NCBI GenBank assembly: GCA_000961725.1
Contig: LADS01000031.1
Location: 62,001 to 126,000 of the forward strand
Origin: Desulfobulbaceae bacterium BRH_c16a
GTDB lineage: Bacteria; Desulfobacterota; Desulfobulbia; Desulfobulbales; Desulfocapsaceae
Direction: 5' to 3'
Length of the DNA stretch: 64,000 nt
The translations under genes and the position numbers were made by a program. The notes below the pieces were generated by a model that was not told where the DNA came from, searched no databases, and worked only from the letters and a program-made list of their open reading frames with translations. This document shows positions 16,858 through 25,182 of this stretch, piece after piece (within the stretch, counting starts at the first letter, position 1; every line of letters begins with the position of its first letter).

Positions 16858-17559
16858 ATGACGTACACCATCGCCCTTGTTGAAGATGACGATCTGCTCC
16901 GGGCCAACTATACGAAAGCCCTGGAACGAGACGGATACCTGGTATCCAGCTATGCCGGCCGGCTGCAGGCCCTTGCCGCCTTCGGCCGGCAGCTGCCGGA
17001 CCTGGCCATCCTCGATATCATGCTGCAAGGCGAGATGGAGGGAGGTTTCGAGCTGTGCCGGGAATTGCGCCGGCAATCGCCGACCATCCCGATTATTTTT
17101 CTCACCGCCCGGGATTCCGATCTCGACCGCGTCAGCGGGCTGCGGCTCGGGGCCTGGGACTATCTGACCAAGAACACCACCACCCTTGATTTTCTGCCGG
17201 TGCGGATATCCGCACTCTTCAAGATCGTCGAGTCGCTCAGCACAAACCTGGCGACAAGCGGCGATCATATCTTTGAAACGGGCAGGCTGAAGATCCACAA
17301 TGAGCGCAAGCAGGTGTTCTGGCAGGACAAGCTGATCGATCTGACCCTGACGGAGTTCTGGCTGCTGCACTCTCTGGCTAAAATCCCCGGACATGTCAAA
17401 TCCCACGATCAGCTCATGGCCGCCGCCAACGTGGTGGTCACCAATAATGCCATCACCGCCCATATTCGCCGTATTCGCGATAAATTTCGAGAGGTTGATC
17501 CGACATTCGATGCAATCAGGACGGAATACGGCATGGGCTACCGCTGGCTGGCGGGCTAG
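16858..17559 (+). CDS. pdsR: Dedicated sortase system response regulator (OmpR family)
   Basis: Two-component regulator (233 aa). The receiver domain begins YTIALVEDDDLLRANYTKAL, with phospho-acceptor Asp in LAILDIMLQGEMEGGF, the conserved Thr in IIFLTARDSD and Lys in WDYLTKNT. An OmpR/PhoB winged helix follows (TLTEFWLLHSLAKIPGHVKS and RRIRDKFREVDPTFDAIRTE). The ATG at 16858 gives the normal N-terminus; an upstream in-frame start at 16765 would add 31 unlikely residues. It is followed after 3 nt by pdsS and diverges from the sortase-target gene it presumably controls. Confidence 0.88.
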   Translation: MTYTIALVEDDDLLRANYTKALERDGYLVSSYAGRLQALAAFGRQLPDLAILDIMLQGEMEGGFELCRELRRQSPTIPIIFLTARDSDLDRVSGLRLGAWDYLTKNTTTLDFLPVRISALFKIVESLSTNLATSGDHIFETGRLKIHNERKQVFWQDKLIDLTLTEFWLLHSLAKIPGHVKSHDQLMAAANVVVTNNAITAHIRRIRDKFREVDPTFDAIRTEYGMGYRWLAG

Positions 17560-17562
17560 GCC

Positions 17563-19698
17563 ATGCGTTTTTCCCTGCGGCTCAAACTGACGCTGGTCTC
17601 CCTTCTCCTGCTGTTCATTCCCCTGACCGGTTTCAGGTTCAGCGAGCTGATCAAGCAGGATCTGATGCAAAGCCGCAAGGAAACCATGCTGTTTTCCGCC
17701 AGGGCGGTCGCCTCGGCCCTTTCCGGCCGCACCGGACTCTTTGACCGGGAGCTGTTCCATTCCCTGAGCCCGACCCGCGACCTCTATCTCTTCCAGCTCA
17801 GCAACCCGATACGCATCAACGGCAAGACCGAAGACTGGCAGCCGGAGCTCAAACAGGCCCGCATTTTCGGCGAGGAGCACCTCCTCTTCTCGCCTGAAAC
17901 CTACCGCCATGAATCGCTGCACTATCGGCATCTCACCGGAATCAGAGGGGAATATCTCTTTGCCATTTTTCTGGTGACCGACGACAAGGTGATATACCGC
18001 CAGCCCGATTCCGCACGCCAGGACCTCTCGGACCACCTGCAGATCGGCGTGGAAGATCAGCAGGGCCGGCTGCACCAGTACCTTTTGACTGCCACCCAGC
18101 CCGGCTGGGTAAACGGGTACCTGATGCCTGAAGACAGCCGAATCAACATCCCGGAACGCATGGAACCTCGAATCCAGGGAATGTGGGTTGAATCGGAGGA
18201 CGGCTACATCCTGGAGATCAGGATGCCAATCGAGATGGTGGGTCGAAAACTGGCCTTCGCCATCGCCGATGTGGACGAAACCATCGAGCGCCGGACAACC
18301 GCTCTGGTCGGCACCGCCACCGCCGAAAATGGCGGCAAACTGGGCTGGCTGCTGACGCCTTCCCAGGCTATCGAAGAAATCCTCAAGTCGCTTGACCGCC
18401 CCCACTCCCGGGTTCTGATCGTCGACACCAATCGTCGGGTGCGGGCAAGCTTTGGCAGCCTTGCCGAAGAGACGGCCCCGGGGGCTGCCTTTTCTTCTTC
18501 TTTTCTGACCACTTTTAGTTCCCTTACCTACCAATTTTTTTCCCCTTTCTACCGCTTTTTCAACCGTCCCTTTGCCGCGGAGTTCAATCAAGCCGTAGCC
18601 GCATCGTCAACGCTTGATCTTGCCGGAGTAAAAGAGGCGCTCGAAGGAACCTCAAGCGTCACCAGTTATACCGGAAATGACGGCCAGGCAGAAATCATGG
18701 CAGCCATCGTTCCCCTGCGGGAAGACAAAAAAATTCTCGGCGCGGTCGTGGTCGAACAAACCACCAACTCCATCCTCGCCCTGCAGAACAAGGTTATCGA
18801 GGAATCGCTGACGCTGACCATTATCGCCTTCGTCTTCGGAGGCGTCGGTCTTATCCTCTTTGCCTCGAGGCTCTCCTCCCGCATTCGCCGCCTGGGCAAT
18901 CAGGCGGCGAATGCGATCAGCGACAGCGGGCAAATCCGCACGACTATCGCGCCGATGGCAGCCCGGGACGAGATCGGCGACCTTTCCCGGACCCTGACGG
19001 TTATGCTCCGCCAACTGCAGAGCCAGACGGAATACCGCGAAAAAATGGCCGACAACCTCGAACATGAAATGCGCACCCCCCTGGCCGGCATCTCGGCCTC
19101 GCTGAAGAACATGGCAAGAGAGATGGAAAATCCGCCGCAACATATCACCGAGTATTTGGACTGGGCCCTGGAGGATGTGTCCCGACTGGAAAACCTGCTC
19201 ACCGCCGTGCGCGACGCGACGAGCCTGAAGCAAGCCCTGGAGATGGATTTCAAAGAGGATTTTTTACTCGATACGGCAATAGAGATGTGGTTTCTCCACA
19301 GCTGGCAGCCGGCCTTCCCGACCGTCGAATTCAAGTACCGGAAGCCGGCGGCACCGATCACCCTGCACGGCGATCCCGCCCGCATCCATCAGATGCTCGA
19401 CAAACTCATCGAAAACGCGGTCTCCTTTCATACGGAAGGAACCGCCATCGAGATCATCCTGACGGAGCACAATGGCGCCATCCTGCTGCAGGTCGCCAAT
19501 GAGGGACCGACCATCCCGAAAGAGCAGCAGAACCAGATCTTCAACTCGATGGTCTCCTTCGGCCGACAAAAGGACAAGCAACCGCATCTGGGGCTCGGTC
19601 TCTATGTCGTCCGCACCATCGTCGAACACCACCACGGCACGATCGCCGTCGGCACCACGGAGAACGGCACGGGCACAGTGTTCACGCTGACGCTTTGA
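17563..19698 (+). CDS. pdsS: Dedicated sortase system histidine kinase
   Basis: Membrane sensor kinase (711 aa) paired with PdsR. An N-terminal membrane segment (LKLTLVSLLLLFIPLTGF) is followed by a long extracytoplasmic domain (about 30-405), a second membrane segment (TLTIIAFVFGGVGLILFA), a HAMP-like region, and a HisKA domain with the phospho-His in LEHEMRTPLAGISASL. The ATPase domain shows LIENAVSFHTEG and HLGLGLYVVRTIVEHHHGTI. Its length is large for a kinase because of the sensor domain, as expected for this subfamily. It is co-transcribed with pdsR (3-nt gap). Confidence 0.88.
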   Translation: MRFSLRLKLTLVSLLLLFIPLTGFRFSELIKQDLMQSRKETMLFSARAVASALSGRTGLFDRELFHSLSPTRDLYLFQLSNPIRINGKTEDWQPELKQARIFGEEHLLFSPETYRHESLHYRHLTGIRGEYLFAIFLVTDDKVIYRQPDSARQDLSDHLQIGVEDQQGRLHQYLLTATQPGWVNGYLMPEDSRINIPERMEPRIQGMWVESEDGYILEIRMPIEMVGRKLAFAIADVDETIERRTTALVGTATAENGGKLGWLLTPSQAIEEILKSLDRPHSRVLIVDTNRRVRASFGSLAEETAPGAAFSSSFLTTFSSLTYQFFSPFYRFFNRPFAAEFNQAVAASSTLDLAGVKEALEGTSSVTSYTGNDGQAEIMAAIVPLREDKKILGAVVVEQTTNSILALQNKVIEESLTLTIIAFVFGGVGLILFASRLSSRIRRLGNQAANAISDSGQIRTTIAPMAARDEIGDLSRTLTVMLRQLQSQTEYREKMADNLEHEMRTPLAGISASLKNMAREMENPPQHITEYLDWALEDVSRLENLLTAVRDATSLKQALEMDFKEDFLLDTAIEMWFLHSWQPAFPTVEFKYRKPAAPITLHGDPARIHQMLDKLIENAVSFHTEGTAIEIILTEHNGAILLQVANEGPTIPKEQQNQIFNSMVSFGRQKDKQPHLGLGLYVVRTIVEHHHGTIAVGTTENGTGTVFTLTL

Positions 19699-19723
19699 AA
19701 AGAGGGAGTCAATTTAAAAAGTC

Positions 19724-19767
19724 TTGACAACCAACCCGATCATTTCTATATTTCGAAACATGTCGAA
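19724..19767 (+). promoter_or_regulatory. arsR promoter with overlapping TCGAA-N5-TCGAA operator
   Basis: TTGACA at 19724-19729 and TATATT at 19747-19752 with exactly 17 bp between them form a near-consensus sigma-70 promoter. TCGAA occurs at 19753-19757 and 19763-19767, spaced by 5 bp, directly over the start site. The arsR ATG at 19760 lies where transcription should begin, implying a leaderless message. The same TCGAA-N5-TCGAA arrangement occurs before arsM. Confidence 0.65.
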
Positions 19768-20080
19768 CTTAAAAAGCGATACAGATATCGAACGATATGC
19801 CGAAATCTTTAAGGCTCTTTCCAACCCCCATCGGTTGAAAATCTTCCTTCGCCTGGTTTCATGCTGTGCCCCTGGAACGATCTGGACCGTTGAAGCGCCG
19901 GAAAGCAGAAGTGTCGGCGATCTGGCCGGTGATCTGAACATAGTCGCGTCCACGGTTTCCCATCATATCAAAGAACTTCGCCAGGCCGGCCTTATCAAGA
20001 TGCAGAGGGCCGGGCAAAAGATCGAATGCTGGGTTGACCCTGAGATTATCAAAGAGCTGGAGGGCTTTTTCAAGGTATAG
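19760..20080 (+). CDS. arsR: ArsR-family arsenite-responsive repressor
   Basis: Winged-helix metalloregulator (106 aa) that represses arsenic genes until As(III) binds. Typical features are EIFKALSNPHRLKIFLRLV, then a CC pair (VSCCAPGT) as likely arsenite ligands, and the DNA-recognition helix VASTVSHHIKELRQAGLI. The third cysteine seen in some relatives after the CC pair appears to be replaced (GTIW). The ATG at 19760 gives the natural N-terminus MSNLKSDTD; no ribosome site is visible, in line with a leaderless transcript. It is followed by arsM after 67 bp. Confidence 0.85.
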   Translation: MSNLKSDTDIERYAEIFKALSNPHRLKIFLRLVSCCAPGTIWTVEAPESRSVGDLAGDLNIVASTVSHHIKELRQAGLIKMQRAGQKIECWVDPEIIKELEGFFKV

Positions 20081-20110
20081 AAAATCTCTGGTTTTTTTTA
20101 TTCAATTAAT

Positions 20111-20130
20111 TCGAATATTGTCGAATATTC
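20111..20130 (+). promoter_or_regulatory. Tandem TCGAATATT repeat upstream of arsM
   Basis: TCGAATATTG and TCGAATATTC are adjacent 10-bp direct repeats (20111-20120 and 20121-20130), giving TCGAA-N5-TCGAA exactly as at the arsR promoter. It is a likely second ArsR operator controlling arsM. Confidence 0.6.
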
Positions 20131-20147
20131 GTATCATGAAGGACACC

Positions 20148-21020
20148 ATGGAAACAATAAATGCAGAACAGATTCGTGAGACAGTGAGAAAAAGATATGC
20201 GGAAGCGGCGTGCGGACAGCAGCCACAGCCGAACTCATGCGGGGAGAAAGGAGGCTGCTGCGGAGGACGCAAAAGCAAGGCTTGGCCGGAGATCGCCACC
20301 TATCTGGGATACACCAATGAGGATATCAGGCAGGCGCCCGAAGGATCGAATATGGGCCTTGGCTGCGGCAACCCGCTCGCTCTTGCTTCATTACAGCAAG
20401 GTGAGACGGTGCTTGACCTGGGGAGCGGCGGCGGTTTCGATTGTTTTCTCGCCGCCCGTGCCGTTGGCGAAAACGGCAGAGTCATAGGGGTGGACATGAC
20501 ACCTGAAATGGTGAGCAAGGCACGAGCCGCTGCCGATAATGAGAAAATTGAAAATGTAGAATTCAGGCTCGGTGAAATCGAGCATCTCCCGGTCGCCGAC
20601 CAAAGCATTGATGTAATAATTTCCAACTGTGTGATCAATCTCTCGCCGCAAAAACAGCAGGTATTCGATGAAGCTTTTCGGGTGCTCAAGAATGGCGGCA
20701 GACTCACCGTCAGCGACATTGTCGCTACGTCTCCCCTCCCGACCGAGACGAAAAAAGATCTTGCTTTAATATCGGCCTGCATGGGAGGAGCCGAGGAAGT
20801 CGAAAACCTGAACAAGATGTTGATAGAAGCAGGTTTTCAGGATGTGCGGATAGAGATCGTCGAGGGAAGCGAGAGCATGATTGCGACGTGGCTCCCGGAA
20901 AAACATTTCGGGGGCTCCCTTGCCTCGGCAAAAATTGCAGGGGTCAAACCTTTCCATAAAGAAAGTGTATCGAAAAGAGCCGGCATAAAGGTTCCAGCAG
21001 GTGCGGTGGGTTATATATAG
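20148..21020 (+). CDS. arsM: Arsenite S-adenosylmethionine methyltransferase
   Basis: Cytosolic enzyme (290 aa) that methylates As(III) with SAM. A cysteine-rich N-terminus (AACGQQPQPNSCGEKGGCCG) is followed by GLGCGNPLALASLQQGETVLD, where the first Cys of the arsenic site lies. The SAM loop is LDLGSGGGFDCFLAA, and the other expected cysteines are in ISNCVINLSP and LISACMGGA. I chose the ATG at 20148, with AAGGA 4 nt before it; an in-frame ATG at 20136 is possible. The stop is 1 nt from the stop of the convergent kinase gene. Confidence 0.93.
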   Translation: METINAEQIRETVRKRYAEAACGQQPQPNSCGEKGGCCGGRKSKAWPEIATYLGYTNEDIRQAPEGSNMGLGCGNPLALASLQQGETVLDLGSGGGFDCFLAARAVGENGRVIGVDMTPEMVSKARAAADNEKIENVEFRLGEIEHLPVADQSIDVIISNCVINLSPQKQQVFDEAFRVLKNGGRLTVSDIVATSPLPTETKKDLALISACMGGAEEVENLNKMLIEAGFQDVRIEIVEGSESMIATWLPEKHFGGSLASAKIAGVKPFHKESVSKRAGIKVPAGAVGYI

Positions 21021-21021
21021 G

Positions 21022-22704
21022 TTATATATATCTTCTGGATAAGAATAAAAAAAGATCGACAGAAAACCTGATCTGGGCCTCGATCAGGCTGGTGTTCTGC
21101 CGCATCGTCTTCTGCCAGAAGGTAATAGCCTGGCAAAGTGTAAGATCTTGCAGTGTTCTGTTGGAAAGCAGGGTCTGATACAGCTCCGGCCTGTCGGCTG
21201 CAGGCAATATCAGAGTAGTGAAACGCAGGGGCAATTCCTTCAGCAGAAGCCGGGCGAGATAGCGCTCCATCGCTTCGCCCATGGCAAAACCAGCGGATAT
21301 ATCATGCAAGACCCCTTCCAGGGTAAAAAAGGATTTGCGAAAAAGGATCAGTTCAGAAGGAAAGACAACGCCTTCAAGGGTCATTGTCTCCAGCAGCAGG
21401 AAAGATCTTTTCAGCGGATCACAGGCAAGATACTCCTCGGCGGCTAAAAGCCTCTGTATCTCACCTGCAAGGCGCGCCCAGTCCATCCCCTGCTCTTCCG
21501 TCTCCTTTGGTAAACTGAGGGCTTCTATTATACCGGCAAGAGTTCGGCTGTCATTTTTCATTATCCCAAGGAGCAACTCCATGACAAGGACACGCTGCCG
21601 TTTCGACAGGTGTCCGGCCAGGGTCCAGTCGAGCAGGGCAATGTCAAAGATTTTCCGGTCGTTCCCCGGAACAATCAGGATATTGCCGGCATGGGGATCG
21701 CCATGAAACAAAGCCAGTTCTTGTCTTGCAAAAAGCGGGACGCAGAGGATTGCCTCGAAGATCGAGCGGGCAAGCACCATCCCCTGCTGTTTCGTCAACT
21801 CGATATCGCCAATCCTCACACCGTCGATATATTCCATGGAAGTCATGTCCGGGGTACTGAAAGGTGCCGGTTTGGGGATCTGTACTCCCGTTACCTGGTC
21901 ATACACCTTTACAGCTTCCGCCAGATATTCCTGCTCGGCTGAAAGATTGATTTCTCTCGCCATACCTTCCCGGATCTCCTGGAAAACACTGTTAAGCTTC
22001 ATCTCCTGCAGGCCAAAGCGCCGCCTGTTTTCTTCGAGAAACGAGAAGGTGCACGCCAATACATCCAGCTCTTCCCGCAAATCTTCTTCGATACCCGGTT
22101 TCAGAATCTTGAACACGCCCCTGTCTTCCCTGCCGTCGACAGAATCCCTGCAGCTGAAGGGCAGCACAGTGGCCACACTTGCCTCGGCAATGATCTGCGG
22201 AGAGATCACAACCTGAGGAGGTGAACCAAGCCTTGCCAGCTGCTCGCGAATGGAGCGCACCTGCACAGCCGGGTCGGTACCGTAGTTGCCCTGTTCCAGA
22301 CCGACAAGCCATCTTTTCACTTCCGGCTCGAGATGCGGATTGCGGGCAATGATCTGCCCCAGTTTATGCAGGGTTGGAAAATGGAGGGCGAGATGCAGCA
22401 ACCGCTCACCCGGATCTTTCGAGTTGCGAAGAAGGAAAAGACTCAACAATACCCGGCGCAGTCTGTGGTAGGAGATACCGGACAGAAAAAATTCTATCCC
22501 TTCACGAACCAGAGGGGCAAAACGATCGAGGCTGTTGGGAATGGCAATTTCCGGTCTGGCAAACAACACCAGTTGCCTGGCGGCCTCTTGACAAAAGTTT
22601 CGCTCACCCATGAAGCGGACGAGACCGTCAAGCTGTTCGGCTATGTGCTCTTCGGTCGCATCGCGAAAAGTTTCCAAAAGAGATGTGTGGTCGAAGTCAT
22701 TCAT
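21022..22704 (-). CDS. ABC1/UbiB (AarF) family atypical kinase
   Basis: Atypical protein-kinase-like protein (560 aa). The ABC1 core is recognisable in GVFKILKPGIEEDLREELDV (the nucleotide Lys), EINLSAEQEYLAEA, the catalytic-loop-like LALFHGDPHAGNILIV, and IALLDWTLAGHLSKRQR (DFG-like Asp). It is longer at the N-terminus than ordinary UbiB, with a helical region of about 150 residues before the kinase core. The ATG at 22704 follows the upstream stop directly and has GGAGAG 8 nt upstream. Members support quinone or lipid metabolism; the precise role here is unknown. Confidence 0.8.
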   Translation of the reverse strand: MNDFDHTSLLETFRDATEEHIAEQLDGLVRFMGERNFCQEAARQLVLFARPEIAIPNSLDRFAPLVREGIEFFLSGISYHRLRRVLLSLFLLRNSKDPGERLLHLALHFPTLHKLGQIIARNPHLEPEVKRWLVGLEQGNYGTDPAVQVRSIREQLARLGSPPQVVISPQIIAEASVATVLPFSCRDSVDGREDRGVFKILKPGIEEDLREELDVLACTFSFLEENRRRFGLQEMKLNSVFQEIREGMAREINLSAEQEYLAEAVKVYDQVTGVQIPKPAPFSTPDMTSMEYIDGVRIGDIELTKQQGMVLARSIFEAILCVPLFARQELALFHGDPHAGNILIVPGNDRKIFDIALLDWTLAGHLSKRQRVLVMELLLGIMKNDSRTLAGIIEALSLPKETEEQGMDWARLAGEIQRLLAAEEYLACDPLKRSFLLLETMTLEGVVFPSELILFRKSFFTLEGVLHDISAGFAMGEAMERYLARLLLKELPLRFTTLILPAADRPELYQTLLSNRTLQDLTLCQAITFWQKTMRQNTSLIEAQIRFSVDLFLFLSRRYI

Positions 22705-22709
22705 GGCAC

Positions 22710-23216
22710 TCACTCTCCGGTGTTCTCGGCCTGCTCCCAGATCCTGCCCTCAAAGCGGCCGATATGGATGAAATGATCCCTTGGCCCTAATAATTGCAAG
22801 TCGGATTCCTTACCCCAGACAGAACTATTCCTGACATCAGGATACCTCTTCCAGTAAGATTCCGCCAGCCGTTTTTCGCTCGCCGCATCTTCCGCCTTGA
22901 TGATTGGCGCAAAGATTCTCCCCTCACGCTTGCCATGCTTGCGGAAGTGATCCCGTGGTCCCCAAATGCCCATCGACCCCTTCTCACCCCAATGGCCATT
23001 CTCCCGAATATCGCGATACCGCTGCCAATAACTCGCGGCCAGGATCTTTTCCCGCTGGGGATTGGGGGCATCGGCCTGACGAGAGCCGGCGATGAATTTT
23101 CCCTCGACCTTGCGCTCCGGATGGACCATCGGCGACTGCAGAAAACCTCTCATCCAGAGTGCTGCAGCGGCAATCAGAGCGATACAGGTAATCGCGACAG
23201 GTAAATTTTTTGTCAT
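22710..23216 (-). CDS. Membrane-anchored protein with two tandem YW-GPRDHF-EGR repeats
   Basis: Small protein (168 aa) with one N-terminal hydrophobic anchor (LPVAITCIALIAAAALWMRG) and two imperfect tandem repeats of about 44 residues. Each repeat reads SYWxRYxDxR, a W-G pair, GPRDHF, then G-x-x-EGRI/R. Similar (Y)PDV/HY-x-x-x-G-x-x-EGR units occur in polysaccharide-associated proteins, but I know no function for this one. The ATG at 23216 is preferred over a TTG at 23234; no strong ribosome site is visible. Its stop lies 5 nt before the kinase gene start, so the two are probably co-transcribed. Confidence 0.65.
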   Translation of the reverse strand: MTKNLPVAITCIALIAAAALWMRGFLQSPMVHPERKVEGKFIAGSRQADAPNPQREKILAASYWQRYRDIRENGHWGEKGSMGIWGPRDHFRKHGKREGRIFAPIIKAEDAASEKRLAESYWKRYPDVRNSSVWGKESDLQLLGPRDHFIHIGRFEGRIWEQAENTGE

Positions 23217-23526
23217 ATTTATGAAATTTATCAAAATGATATCGTCTCAACTGGAACCGCATAATCATAAATCCGCAGGCTCTATTGCTCCCCCGTCCCG
23301 GCCGATAGTCGAGAATATAAGTACTATCTTTCTTCCCGCATGCACCGCATTAAACACAACATAATGCTCCTGCAGACATAGTTCGAAGACCATCGGCAGG
23401 GCGGCAAATTTATCAACCTAACTTATTTATTGATCAATAAAAACACAAATTGTATTATTAATGACCAAGGTGGATCCCTAGGAGTCAGCTCCCAGTCGTA
23501 AAAGCGTCTGCAAATGGAAGTGCTCT
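23217..23526. promoter_or_regulatory. Divergent intergenic region with 16-bp palindrome
   Basis: AT-rich 310-bp region between the repeat-protein gene (minus) and the sigma-54 activator gene (plus). It contains the perfect palindrome TTTATTGATCAATAAA at 23426-23441, about 85 bp before the activator start. No gene was seen in it. Confidence 0.4.
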
Positions 23527-25035
23527 ATGAAGTCTGTAAAAGATCGGCGAAGATTACAAGCCTTTGTTCAGGTTTTCGACAGCATCCTGGATTCGATTCG
23601 CGAACCTTTGGTCATCCTTGATGCTGACCTAATGTTTGTAAAGGCCAATCGATCCTTTTACCGGACGTTCGGCGTAAACCCGGACGAGACTCCGGGAATG
23701 CAGATATATGATCTTGACGACAGGCAGTGGAACATCCAAAAACTAAGGGAAATGCTGGAAGTAACTCTTCCTGAAAAACTCATCTGCGACAACCATGAGG
23801 TGGAGCATACCTTTAAGAACATCGGCCGAAAAATAATGCACATACATGCAAGGTATATCCACCCGGAATCGAACCGGACTCAGCTGATCCTCATTACCAT
23901 CGAAGATGTGACGGACCGTGAAGATCACCGGAGAGATCTGGAAGAACTCGTCCAAAAGCGGACGGTCGAACTAATCGCCGCAAGAAAAGAAGCCGAAAAA
24001 AAACAAGAGAATGCTGAAGCCGCCCTTATCGAAATCCAGGAATTGAGGGACCTTCTGGAAGCGGAAAGAGCCTATCTTCAGGCAGAGATTAAGCTCGAAA
24101 ACAACCACGAAAAAATAATCGGTCAAAGCGATACGCTCAAATACGTGCTCTATAAAATAAAGCAGATTGCCGGCAGCAATACGACGGTCCTCATACTCGG
24201 CGAGACGGGAACCGGCAAGGAGCTGATGGCTCGGGCCGTTCACGATTTGAGCCTGCGTAAAAATCGCGCCATGATCAAAGTGAATTGCGCCACCTTGCCG
24301 GCGAACCTTATCGAAAGCGAATTGTTCGGTCATGAAAAGGGTTCTTTCACCGGCTCCTGGTCCAGACATCTCGGGCGGTTTGAAGTCGCTAACGGCGCAA
24401 CCCTTTTTCTTGACGAAATCGGCGAACTGCCGTTCGAATTGCAGGCAAAGCTGCTCAGATTTATCCAGGATGGCGAGTTTGAGCGGCTGGGCAGCTCCCA
24501 CACCATCAAAGTCGATACCCGGATTATTGCCGCGACAAACCGCAACCTTGAAGAGGAAGTCCGAAGGGGCCGGTTCCGAGAGGATCTCTGGTATCGCTTG
24601 AATGTTTTTCCGATTACCATGCCGCCCCTCCGGGATCGCCTGGAAGACATACCGCTTCTTGTCTATTTTTATGTAAAAACGATTGCCAAGCGAATGGGCA
24701 AGACCATTGACATCATCCCGGTAAGTGTCATGGCCGCGCTGCAGGATTACCACTGGCCGGGAAATATCCGGGAACTGGAAAACGTCCTTGAACGTGCGGT
24801 AATCAATTCGTCAGGCCCAAAATTGCGGCTGGCCGACGATCTCAAAAGGCCATTCAAATTTTCGAGTCCCAGTGCCAATACCCTGGAATCCGTTGAACGG
24901 GAATATATCCTTCGGGTGCTTGAACAGACCAGGTGGAAAATCAGCGGCAAAGGCAGTGCCTCCGAGATTCTCGGTCTTGACCGGAGTACCCTGCGAGCCC
25001 GCATGACGAAACTGAAAATTGAAAAACCACAGTGA
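23527..25035 (+). CDS. PAS-domain sigma-54 interacting transcriptional activator
   Basis: Enhancer-binding activator (502 aa) of RNA polymerase-sigma-54. A PAS domain (about 15-125, LVILDADLMFVKANRSFYRT) is followed by a coiled linker (about 125-195). The AAA+ domain has Walker A GETGTGKE, Walker B ATLFLDEIGELP, and the sigma-54 contact loop as GSFTGS (the classical form is GAFTGA). A Fis-type helix-turn-helix ends the protein (ASEILGLDRSTLRARMTKL). There is no receiver domain, so it is a one-component sensor. It is convergent with the GH57 operon, whose promoter carries a sigma-54 module, making it the best local candidate for that module. Confidence 0.92.
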   Translation: MKSVKDRRRLQAFVQVFDSILDSIREPLVILDADLMFVKANRSFYRTFGVNPDETPGMQIYDLDDRQWNIQKLREMLEVTLPEKLICDNHEVEHTFKNIGRKIMHIHARYIHPESNRTQLILITIEDVTDREDHRRDLEELVQKRTVELIAARKEAEKKQENAEAALIEIQELRDLLEAERAYLQAEIKLENNHEKIIGQSDTLKYVLYKIKQIAGSNTTVLILGETGTGKELMARAVHDLSLRKNRAMIKVNCATLPANLIESELFGHEKGSFTGSWSRHLGRFEVANGATLFLDEIGELPFELQAKLLRFIQDGEFERLGSSHTIKVDTRIIAATNRNLEEEVRRGRFREDLWYRLNVFPITMPPLRDRLEDIPLLVYFYVKTIAKRMGKTIDIIPVSVMAALQDYHWPGNIRELENVLERAVINSSGPKLRLADDLKRPFKFSSPSANTLESVEREYILRVLEQTRWKISGKGSASEILGLDRSTLRARMTKLKIEKPQ

Positions 25036-25182
25036 TTATAGATGGATTCAACATTTTTATCTGGCTGTTCATGAAAACAAATGCAAAAAGTCAAATTTTT
25101 TGCCCACCGAAAATTGAGTGGGTTGATCAACCGGCTGAAATCTTCTTCTTTAAAGGTGATTCGGAGGACGGCGTGTCCGGAT

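Noticed and set aside
16753..18591. 612-codon minus-strand open frame antisense to pdsR/pdsS
   Set aside because: Its translation is low-complexity, rich in Gly, Gln and Arg, with no known domain, while the plus strand has two well-recognised proteins. It is a codon-bias shadow.
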